A stretch of 7,542 nt of DNA from Eubacterium sp. CAG:274 (GCA_000432155.1 FR888486.1:1-7542), one strand, 5' to 3'. Shown: positions 1 through 5,099, numbered from the stretch's first letter. Notes: generated from the sequence alone by a model not told the origin. Numbers and translations: made by a program.

Positions 1-75
1 TATGTAGGTATGTTTGTTTCAAGAAATGCTGATATTACATTTAGCAATGTTTCATTAACAGTTGATGCTAAGTAA
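1..75 (+). CDS. C-terminal end of an exported, probably polysaccharide-active protein (partial)
   Basis: Frame 1 is open from the window edge to TAA at 73-75, giving 24 residues with the core GMFVSRNADITFSN. From memory, this G-x-F-x-x-RNADxTFSN pattern closely resembles beta-strand segments near the C-termini of large secreted pectate or polygalacturonate lyases and related Ig-like modules of Clostridia. That assignment rests on a short tail and is an inference. A strong terminator 20 bp after the stop shows that this is a genuine gene end and that the gene is transcriptionally separate from the next one. The 5' part lies outside the window, so its catalytic class, length and anchoring cannot be judged. 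Confidence 0.6.
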   Translation, partial: YVGMFVSRNADITFSNVSLTVDAK

Positions 76-95
76 TTGACATATTAAATATGTGG

Positions 96-129
96 AAAAG
101 TGGTCAAATGAAAGTTTGACCACTTTTTT
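96..129 (+). terminator. Rho-independent terminator of the upstream gene
   Basis: A perfect 13-bp stem pairs AAAAGTGGTCAAA (96-108) with TTTGACCACTTTT (115-127) around a 6-nt loop, and the stem runs into six T residues (124-129). It lies just after the stop codon at 75. On the minus strand the run of only four T makes it a weak terminator in that direction. Confidence 0.93.
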
Positions 130-253
130 GTGTTTAAAAATTTTGTGAAATAAAAAAATCTCTTTATTTATAGAAGAAACGCATTTTATTTACAGAGTGT
201 GTAGAAAGAATATTAAAATGTAGGGGAGGGTGTTGGGTGTGTACAAATGTTAG

Positions 254-338
254 TTTGTGTATATTAAAAAATGTATTTGTGCATAAGTCAGAAAAATAGC
301 TTTTGTGGATAAGTTCAAATATTTTCTTATGTGTATAA
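254..338 (-). repeat. Iteron-like array with three exact DnaA boxes (TTATNCACA)
   Basis: Seen directly: TGTGCATAA at 278-286, TGTGGATAA at 304-312 and TGTGTATAA at 330-338 read on the minus strand as TTATGCACA, TTATCCACA and TTATACACA. All three fit the bacterial DnaA-box consensus TTATNCACA, have the same orientation, and are spaced exactly 26 bp start to start. The middle one is the perfect canonical box. A fourth unit, TTTGTGTATAT at 254-264, has the core with one mismatch 22 bp further upstream. TGTGTACAA at 238-246 and TGTGTAGAA at 198-206 are further one-mismatch sites. The units share TTTGTGNATAA followed by AT-rich DNA. No dnaA, dnaN or rep gene is in the window, so the array's role is unknown. 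Possibilities are a DnaA-binding cluster acting in regulation or titration, or a relic origin. Confidence 0.7.
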
Positions 339-345
339 ATAGAGA

Positions 346-379
346 AATGTTACAATACCAAAAACAGTTTTGTAACATT
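346..379. repeat. Inverted repeat AATGTTACA / TGTAACATT
   Basis: AATGTTACA (346-354) and its exact reverse complement TGTAACATT (371-379) are separated by 16 bp. The same word recurs in direct orientation at 441-448 (AATGTTAC) and 483-491 (AATGTTACA), with close variants at 581-589 and 592-600, so it looks like a regulator's recognition word and not a terminator; no T-tract follows the pair. The function is inferred only from recurrence. Confidence 0.5.
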
Positions 380-473
380 TACTGTAAAAATAATGGCAAT
401 AAAAAGGGAAAAAACAATTAAAAAATACAAAACTGTCCGTAATGTTACGCCAATGTGGTTCAAAGATTACGAT

Positions 474-502
474 TGTGACACTAATGTTACAGCTATTTTA
501 CA
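474..502 (+). promoter_or_regulatory. Three TTACA-type half-sites at 11-bp period upstream of P1
   Basis: TGTGACA (474-480), TGTTACA (485-491) and TTTTACA (496-502) are direct repeats with an exact 11-bp period. The last ends 15 bp before the -35 of the upstream promoter. Direct half-sites spaced about 11 bp apart are the binding architecture of OmpR/PhoB-family response regulators; B. subtilis PhoP uses TT-H-ACA repeats of this kind. No regulator gene is in the window, so the identity of the binding protein is open. Confidence 0.5.
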
Positions 503-517
503 CTTACCCAAAACCCC

Positions 518-546
518 TTGATTTTTGATTTTTATGGTGTTATATT
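518..546 (+). promoter_or_regulatory. Candidate promoter P1 of the S-layer-like gene
   Basis: TTGATT (518-523) and TATATT (541-546) are separated by 17 bp, with an extended -10 TGT directly before (TGTTATATT, 538-546). This is a good sigma-A promoter that would start transcription near 553 and give a leader of about 155 nt. Confidence 0.6.
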
Positions 547-570
547 ATGTTCAAGCAAAACGACAGCAGT

Positions 571-600
571 AACTACAAGGTATGTTACAGTAATATTACA
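571..600 (+). promoter_or_regulatory. TTACA-type half-site array upstream of P2
   Basis: TGTTACA (583-589) and TATTACA (594-600) repeat the 11-bp spacing seen upstream of P1. A weaker AACTACA lies at 571-577. The array ends 14 bp before the P2 -35, against 15 bp at P1. An ATTACC variant follows at 602-607, matching a CTTACC at 503-508 in the P1 copy. Confidence 0.5.
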
Positions 601-614
601 AATTACCTTTTTAG

Positions 615-643
615 TTGACTAGTTGTAGGTGTAATGCTATAAT
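615..643 (+). promoter_or_regulatory. Main sigma-A promoter P2 of the S-layer-like gene
   Basis: TTGACT (615-620) and a perfect TATAAT (638-643) have the optimal 17-bp spacer and an extended -10 (TGCTATAAT, 635-643). The start of transcription is expected near 650-652, giving a leader of about 60 nt. This is one of the two strongest promoters in the window, which suits an abundant surface protein. Confidence 0.88.
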
Positions 644-654
644 ACTTTTGTAAA

Positions 655-676
655 AGAGGTAAATATGCTAGCCTCT
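655..676 (+). other. 5'-terminal stem-loop of the S-layer-like mRNA leader
   Basis: AGAGG (655-659) pairs with CCTCT (672-676), extended by a T660-G671 wobble. With a start near 650 this short hairpin would sit about 5 nt from the mRNA 5' end, a position where stem-loops are known to stabilise long-lived bacterial mRNAs. The stem is short, so this is only suggestive. Confidence 0.35.
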
Positions 677-692
677 ACACATTTATTTTCAT

Positions 693-699
693 AAGGAGG
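693..699 (+). promoter_or_regulatory. Ribosome binding site AAGGAGG of the S-layer-like gene
   Basis: AAGGAGG matches the anti-Shine-Dalgarno sequence of 16S rRNA in full and lies 10 nt before the ATG at 710, which fixes the start codon. Confidence 0.9.
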
Positions 700-709
700 A
701 AACAAAGAA

Positions 710-3202
710 ATGAAAAAGAAAATTGCTCTTTTATTAGCAGCTGCTATGACTGTTAGCATGCTTCCAATGTCAGCAATGGCTGGTTCTACTAACACAATTA
801 GCGTTACAGCTAATGTTAAGACAAATGAAGCAGTTAAGGTTAACGGTGCGTTTACTCAGTTACAGATTAAGCCACTCGATACAATCGCTTCTAACTCATC
901 TATCGTTCTCGACCTCGAAAACGGTGAATACAACGAAGATTACTTCAAAGAATGTGCATACAAGGCTCACGATGGTGAATCTTATGACACAGTTTACAAC
1001 TACAATGTTAACGACCCAGAAGCTGGTCTTAAGGCTTATGTAGGTGCAAAGAACGAAAGAGAATTACCATACAAGCTTAAGTACATCAACAAGACTTCTA
1101 TGGAAGTTCAGTTATACCCAATCGACGCTAAGTGGGTTAACCAGAACAACTCTGGTGGTGCTAACGAAGCTACAAAGGGTACTCCTGTATACCAGATTTC
1201 ATTACCAGTTGACGCAACTGATGATGAAGGTGATGTAAAGGTTACTGTAGACGCTAACTCAACTACAGTTACTGGTGGTGGTTCTTACACTATCGCTAAG
1301 GTTACTTCTGGTTCAGGTTCTACAACTTCTTCTGTAGTATCTACAGATGTTAAGACTCACAGTGGTAACATCAGCGTTCCACAGATTACAGTTAAGGAAG
1401 ATGTTTCTGGCACTTTCACAACTGAAGGCGGTACTGTTAAGGTTAAGGCTAACGGCCCTTACAAGTTCAAGGCTGGTACAGTTACATTAAAGAGTGGTGT
1501 TAACGCTGCTATCGGTGGTTCTATTGCATTAAGCCAGACTATCGCTGACGGTGCTAACGAAGTAGTATTCACACTTTCTAAGGAAGATATCGCTAAGATC
1601 GACAAGGATAAGTTATCTTCATTAACTATCGACGGTCTTGTAATGGTTCCTAACAACGACGAAAAGAACTACGGTGATGTATATGTAACAGTTTCTGGTA
1701 CAGATATCACTAGCCAGCAGTTAAAGGTTGGTACAAGAGCTGACTACGGTTTCAACTTAACAGCTATGACTGAAGCTCCTACAATCTTCGCTGGTAGATC
1801 TCCATTAAGAGATGACGATCTTGATGATGACGATTTCAAGACAGCTAAGTTCAGATTTGAAGAAACTACTCCAGGTGCTTGGTTAACTTCAAGAAAGCTT
1901 GAATTCACTGTTCCTGATGGCGTTAAGATTATCGGTATGGACGTTGATAAGGTTGACAAGTTAAACCAGTCTAACTTCGAAAATGGCGCTTGCCTTTCTA
2001 ACGATGGTCAGACTTTAAGAATCGAAAAGGATTCTGATGTATTCAACGGTTTCTCAAGAAACGATGCTGCATACGTAGATATGTACCTTTACCTTTCTAC
2101 AGATGCTGCTTTCACTGGTGATGTAACAGTTGCTGTTTCTGGTGCTGGTGTTGAAGCTGACACTATCACTCCTGTAACAGTTGCTAAGGTTGTAACTCCA
2201 ATCACTGTTGAAGCTACTGAAACTAAGGCTGCTATGGGTTACCAGAACATTGATACTTCTGATATCACTATTACTGAAAATGCTGCAGGTGCATTACTTG
2301 ATGGCAACACAGTTAAGTTAGCTATTGATTCATTATACGGTTCTAAGGAATTAGGTTTCGCTGATGCTGATAACCTTACTTTAACTACTGATGGTAACTT
2401 AGAAGCAAAGAACTTCAAGGTATCTGATGGCGAAATGAGCTTCAAGGTAGATACTGCTTCTTACAGCACTCCATCTACAGTTAAGATTACAGGTGTTCAG
2501 GTTGGTACAACTCGTTCAGTACCTTACGGTGCATACGACTTAAAGGTATACGGCGACGCTGTAGTTAACAACTACGATGATGATGTTGATACTTACTCTA
2601 GCACAATCTGCTCAGGTAGCGTAAGTGACCCTGATACAACAGCTGCTGCTCTTAACAAGGATATCGACGATTCTTCAACTCACAAGCTTGATATGTTCGA
2701 TGTAAACGAAGGCTTCAAGTTTGCTGGTTACTTAAATGTTGACGGTTCTGCTTCTGGCGAATCTGTATTAACTAAGAAGGTTGAAGTTACTATTGGCGAA
2801 AAGAATGTAGTAATGGATGGCGAAAAGGTTGATACTGATGTAGCTGCTTACATCCAGGCTTCTAGCAACTCTACAATGGTTCCATTAAGAGTTGTAGCTC
2901 TTGCTCTTGGTGTTGACTCAGCTAACGCTGCTAACCCAGATGAAACTAACGCTGTAAACTGGGATGCAAATTCTAAGACAGCTACTATCGTTTACGGTCA
3001 GGGTTCTACTAAGACTGTAATCCAGTTCCAGGCTGGTTCTAACAACATGAATGTTAACGGTTCTACTATCGCTATGGCTAACGGCGTAACTGCTGAAATC
3101 ACTGACGGTAGAATGTTCGTTCCTTTCAGAGCTTTAGGTCAGGCATTCGGCGTATCTGTATCTTGGGATGCTGATACAAAGACAGCTATCTACAACGCTT
3201 AA
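710..3202 (+). CDS. Secreted S-layer-like protein with C-terminal copper-amine-oxidase-like (stalk) repeats
   Basis: This 830-residue exported protein starts with a classical signal peptide: KKK, a hydrophobic core at 5-18, and cleavage expected after AMA-24. Residues 25-685 are Thr/Val/Asp/Lys-rich beta-type sequence that I do not recognise, including an acidic patch DDDLDDDD (368-375) that might bind Ca2+. The C-terminus holds two copies of the PF07833 stalk fold, about 688-763 and 765-830. Their hallmarks are MVPLRVVALALGV (from 723) with W751, and MFVPFRALGQAFGV (from 802) with W819-D. No SLH domain, CWB2 domain or LPXTG signal is visible. Start: AAGGAGG 10 nt upstream. Expression appears very high: extended -10 promoters, terminator hairpins, and codons biased to AAG, AAC, TAC, ATC, TTC and GAA, unlike its neighbours. 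The stalk family is known from surface and S-layer proteins of Clostridia; calling this the S-layer subunit is inference. It could instead be an abundant secreted adhesin or scaffold. Confidence 0.8.
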   Translation: MKKKIALLLAAAMTVSMLPMSAMAGSTNTISVTANVKTNEAVKVNGAFTQLQIKPLDTIASNSSIVLDLENGEYNEDYFKECAYKAHDGESYDTVYNYNVNDPEAGLKAYVGAKNERELPYKLKYINKTSMEVQLYPIDAKWVNQNNSGGANEATKGTPVYQISLPVDATDDEGDVKVTVDANSTTVTGGGSYTIAKVTSGSGSTTSSVVSTDVKTHSGNISVPQITVKEDVSGTFTTEGGTVKVKANGPYKFKAGTVTLKSGVNAAIGGSIALSQTIADGANEVVFTLSKEDIAKIDKDKLSSLTIDGLVMVPNNDEKNYGDVYVTVSGTDITSQQLKVGTRADYGFNLTAMTEAPTIFAGRSPLRDDDLDDDDFKTAKFRFEETTPGAWLTSRKLEFTVPDGVKIIGMDVDKVDKLNQSNFENGACLSNDGQTLRIEKDSDVFNGFSRNDAAYVDMYLYLSTDAAFTGDVTVAVSGAGVEADTITPVTVAKVVTPITVEATETKAAMGYQNIDTSDITITENAAGALLDGNTVKLAIDSLYGSKELGFADADNLTLTTDGNLEAKNFKVSDGEMSFKVDTASYSTPSTVKITGVQVGTTRSVPYGAYDLKVYGDAVVNNYDDDVDTYSSTICSGSVSDPDTTAAALNKDIDDSSTHKLDMFDVNEGFKFAGYLNVDGSASGESVLTKKVEVTIGEKNVVMDGEKVDTDVAAYIQASSNSTMVPLRVVALALGVDSANAANPDETNAVNWDANSKTATIVYGQGSTKTVIQFQAGSNNMNVNGSTIAMANGVTAEITDGRMFVPFRALGQAFGVSVSWDADTKTAIYNA

Positions 3203-3235
3203 TTTATAAAATATAATTTCGATTATATATAAATT
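3201..3235 (+). other. AU-rich hairpin at the stop codon
   Basis: AATTTATA (3201-3208) pairs with TATAAATT (3228-3235) and TATAAT (3212-3217) with ATTATA (3222-3227), closing a TTCG loop with a 3-nt A bulge. The stem begins inside the TAA stop codon. It has no T-tract, so it more likely protects the mRNA 3' end than terminates. Confidence 0.5.
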
Positions 3236-3242
3236 TCAAATT

Positions 3243-3269
3243 GGAGAATCCTTCGGGGTTCTCCTTTTT
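3243..3269 (+). terminator. Rho-independent terminator of the S-layer-like gene
   Basis: A 9-bp stem GGAGAATCC (3243-3251) / GGGTTCTCC (3256-3264), including one T-G wobble, closes the extra-stable C(UUCG)G tetraloop (3252-3255) and is followed by five T residues. It lies 40 nt after the stop codon. Confidence 0.93.
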
Positions 3270-3278
3270 GGTAATACT

Positions 3279-3342
3279 AAAGACTGACATAGTTCGACAA
3301 GAAGTGTGCATAATTCTTGTTAGGACAAATGTCGGTCTTTTT
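3279..3342 (+). terminator. Long interrupted hairpin with T-tract (second terminator or structured element)
   Basis: AAAGACTGACAT (3279-3290) pairs with ATGTCGGTCTTT (3329-3340) with one wobble. Inside it GTTC (3292-3295) pairs with GGAC (3323-3326), and ACAAGAA (3297-3303) with TTCTTGT (3314-3320). Together they form an almost continuous hairpin with a 10-nt loop, and the T run continues to 3342. AAA precedes the left arm, so it could act weakly in both directions. It lies about 70 bp before the next gene. Besides being a backup terminator it could be a small repeat element. Confidence 0.6.
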
Positions 3343-3414
3343 GTATTTATGGCTTTCCCAGTTATTGGTTAGACTTTTACACATAAAAACAGCAAAATTA
3401 AACATAATATTACT

Positions 3415-3834
3415 ATGTTAAGAAGATATTTTATTTATGGTAATTTAGGAATATTTATGGAAGTTTTTTGGACAGGTATGCAGTCTTTTATAAAAAGGGG
3501 GGATATTTGTTTAACGGGTACAACATCTGTTATTATGTTCTTTATTTATGGTCTTGTGGTGTTTATGGAGCCTTTGTTTAAACAGTTAAAGGGGCAAAGT
3601 GCCATTGTAAGAGGTATGACATATGGTCTGCTTATTTTTGCTATAGAATTTTTTAGTGGCACAGGTTTAAAGGCTGTAAATGCTTGTCCTTGGGATTATT
3701 CTTCAGCGGTTTATAATATAAATGGTCTTGTAAGACTGGACTATTATCCAGTATGGATATTCGTGGGCTTGGTTTATGAAAGAATATATAGTTTTTTGAA
3801 GTATAATAAAAGGCGATTGAAAAATCGCCCATAA
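3415..3834 (+). CDS. PF06541-family small membrane protein (putative ABC transporter permease, CmpB-like)
   Basis: A 139-residue integral membrane protein with four likely helices at about 6-22, 36-55, 67-84 and 109-127. The family signature is clear: YGNLGIFMEVFWTG in helix 1, and CPWDYSSAVYNINGLVRLDY (91-110) between helices 3 and 4, where the family carries a PWDYS-x(4)-N-I-x-G motif. PF06541 is annotated as a putative ABC-transporter type IV protein, but its substrate and mechanism are not established; no ATPase partner is adjacent here. The ATG at 3415 has no recognisable Shine-Dalgarno sequence. An in-frame ATG at 3457 is preceded by TTAGGA, but starting there would remove most of helix 1, which is family-conserved, so I keep 3415. 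An in-frame stop at 3370-3372 excludes a longer N-terminus. It is convergent with spmB. Confidence 0.82.
   Translation: MLRRYFIYGNLGIFMEVFWTGMQSFIKRGDICLTGTTSVIMFFIYGLVVFMEPLFKQLKGQSAIVRGMTYGLLIFAIEFFSGTGLKAVNACPWDYSSAVYNINGLVRLDYYPVWIFVGLVYERIYSFLKYNKRRLKNRP
3805..3829 (-). terminator. Terminator of the spmA-spmB operon, inside the 3' end of the convergent gene
   Basis: On the minus strand GGCGATT (3829-3823) and AATCGCC (3818-3812) form a 7-bp stem around a 4-nt loop, followed by TTTTATT. It is 41 bp past the spmB stop codon, as expected. On the plus strand the same hairpin has a GAAA tetraloop but no T-tract after it. The stem overlaps the last codons of the PF06541 gene. Confidence 0.75.
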
Positions 3835-3869
3835 ATTGACTTGAAACAGCATATTTTATTATTGTAGGG

Positions 3870-4400
3870 CTATCCCCATAAGGCTTTACAGATTAATAAA
3901 CTGGCTATAACACCTACAAAGTTGGCAACAAGAGCACCGGCAAGAGTATATCGTGTCTGTTTCACCTTTATTGACATAAAATACAGGCTCATTGTGTAAA
4001 CTATAGTTTCAGTACAGCTCATCATTACAGAAACAAATCTACCAATAAAACTGTCTGGTCCGTAATTTTTGAACACATCTAAAAGTATGCCCGTACTGGC
4101 AGAGGAAGAAACAAGTCGCATAAATGTTATAGGAAGTGCCTCTTTTGGAAATCCTATGGCATCAGCAATAGGGGATAAAAAATTACAGAGAATATCTAAA
4201 GCACCACTGGAGCGAAGAATACCTACGGCAACCATAAGCCCTATAAGTGTAGGAAGTATTTCATAGGTTATTTTAAAACCCTCTTTTGCACCTTCTACAA
4301 AGGCATCGTAAACATTGACTTTGTTTGCAAAGCCATAGTAAAGGAAGTACACAAATATTATGGGAATTATTAAGTCGGAAATTATAATTAGGAAATTCAT
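3870..4400 (-). CDS. spmB: Spore maturation protein B
   Basis: The 176-residue product is close to the usual SpmB length (about 178 in B. subtilis). It is an integral membrane protein of the nucleoside-recognition (Gate, PF07670) group, with hydrophobic stretches at about 3-24, 50-63, 122-145 and 151-172. Diagnostic segments are YDAFVEGAKEGF (31-42) and GPDSFIGR (114-121). SpmB acts with SpmA in spore-core dehydration; mutants in B. subtilis make less heat-resistant spores. Biochemical activity is unknown. Its ATG overlaps the spmA stop codon (ATGA), implying translational coupling, and GGAGAAG lies 8 nt before the start. Odd point: residues 94-99 read MRLVSS, where SpmB proteins I recall carry an R-P-[IVL]-S-G motif. 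Confidence 0.93.
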   Translation of the reverse strand: MNFLIIISDLIIPIIFVYFLYYGFANKVNVYDAFVEGAKEGFKITYEILPTLIGLMVAVGILRSSGALDILCNFLSPIADAIGFPKEALPITFMRLVSSSASTGILLDVFKNYGPDSFIGRFVSVMMSCTETIVYTMSLYFMSIKVKQTRYTLAGALVANFVGVIASLLICKALWG

Positions 4401-4975
4401 TTATTATACTTCTCCATTATTTTTAAAAATATAATTGCAGTAATAGTTGATACAAGGGTTGTAGCTATTCCAGGACCGATAATTTCTGAGGGTGCTTGGG
4501 AATTATACTGTGTTCTGTAGGCAATAAGATTGACAGATACCAACTGGAGTGAGGACATATTGAAAATCATAAAGCCACACATAGCCGTTGTTGCTCTTTC
4601 TTTGTGTGGGTTGTATTTTTGAAGTTCTTCCATAGCCTTTAAGCCGGCCGGTGTAGATGCCCAGCCTAAGCCTAAAAAATTGGCTATTACATTAATGCCT
4701 ATATACTCCATAGCTTTGCTTTCTTTAGGTACAGAGGGAAAAAGACGGCTCAAGAAAGGCGTAATTTTACGGCACATAGATGAAACTATACCGGCTTTTT
4801 CGCCTATTTTCATAAGACCTGTCCAAAGTGAAATGACCCCTAGCATTGTTAAAGCTGTAGATACAGCCTCCCTTGCCGAAGATATAGCACCGTTTGTTAC
4901 ATCTGCCATATGCCCTGTAAAGGCTGCTGACAATATTCCAATAAGTATCATACCTGCCCATATGTAGTCTAGCAT
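4397..4975 (-). CDS. spmA: Spore maturation protein A
   Basis: The 192-residue product (SpmA is about 196 residues in B. subtilis) is a multi-helix membrane protein of the Gate family (PF07670). Matching segments include LWTGLMKIGEKAG (50-62), NVIANFLGLGWASTPAGLKA (95-114) and the IIGPGIATTL stretch near the C-terminus. It works with SpmB in the late forespore-maturation step that lowers spore water content. The start is taken at ATG 4975, with AAGGAG 8 nt upstream. An in-frame GTG at 4984 lies within that Shine-Dalgarno sequence and cannot be the initiator. spmB follows with a 4-bp overlap. A candidate sigma-E promoter lies just upstream, which fits mother-cell expression of spm genes. Confidence 0.93.
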   Translation of the reverse strand: MLDYIWAGMILIGILSAAFTGHMADVTNGAISSAREAVSTALTMLGVISLWTGLMKIGEKAGIVSSMCRKITPFLSRLFPSVPKESKAMEYIGINVIANFLGLGWASTPAGLKAMEELQKYNPHKERATTAMCGFMIFNMSSLQLVSVNLIAYRTQYNSQAPSEIIGPGIATTLVSTITAIIFLKIMEKYNK

Positions 4976-4982
4976 TGTTATC

Positions 4983-4989
4983 ACTCCTT
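4983..4989 (-). promoter_or_regulatory. Ribosome binding site of spmA
   Basis: AAGGAGT on the minus strand has its AAGGAG core (4989-4984) 8 nt before ATG 4975. The GTG at 4984-4982 shares its G with this core, so the site decides the start in favour of ATG 4975. Confidence 0.85.
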
Positions 4990-4997
4990 TTTATTTA

Positions 4998-5027
4998 ATG
5001 GTATGTCCGACTTTTTTTACTTATGAC
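4998..5027 (-). promoter_or_regulatory. Candidate sigma-E promoter of spmA-spmB
   Basis: On the minus strand GTCATAA (5027-5021) and CATACCAT (5005-4998) give ATA-N16-CATACCAT. The B. subtilis sigma-E consensus, as I recall it, is ATA-N16-18-CATACA-x-T, so only one -10 base differs. The implied start near 4991 leaves a short leader containing the ribosome binding site. No convincing sigma-A promoter is seen on this strand nearby. Confidence 0.65.
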
Positions 5028-5099
5028 AAAAATCGCCTGAAAGCTATGGATATTAAAGGAAAAATTCATTTATTTGTAATAGAAAAAAATAGTGATGTA

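Noticed and set aside
91..99. TGTGGAAAA as a further DnaA box (TTTTCCACA).
   Set aside because: It has one mismatch and overlaps the left arm of the first terminator, so hairpin pairing partly explains the word.
254..338. The DnaA-box array as the chromosomal origin or a plasmid origin.
   Set aside because: No dnaA, dnaN, parB or rep gene lies nearby and the flanking genes are surface, sporulation and c-di-AMP functions; kept only as a regulatory or titration cluster.
583..600. TnrA/GlnR-type site (TGT-N-A-N7-T-N-ACA) at the imperfect palindrome before P2.
   Set aside because: The two halves are one base too far apart and the second half lacks the required T; the 11-bp direct-repeat reading fits both promoters better.
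130..709. A small gene, CRISPR array or riboswitch in the long leader region.
   Set aside because: There is no open frame with a ribosome binding site, the repeats are too short and too irregular for CRISPR, and no conserved riboswitch core is seen; promoters and repeat words account for the patterning.
3383..3410. Sigma-E-like ATA-N17-CATAATAT before the PF06541 gene.
   Set aside because: It would start transcription just past the ATG at 3415 and the -10 match is poor.
4069..4967. Plus-strand open frames across spmA and spmB (4069-4266, 4680-4967), and minus-strand frames inside the S-layer-like gene and cdaA/cdaR.
   Set aside because: They are antisense shadows of well-supported genes, with no ribosome binding sites or recognisable protein features.
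4976..4984. GTG at 4984 as start of spmA, giving 195 residues.
   Set aside because: The GTG overlaps the Shine-Dalgarno sequence AAGGAG itself; ATG 4975 is 8 nt from it and fits the family length.
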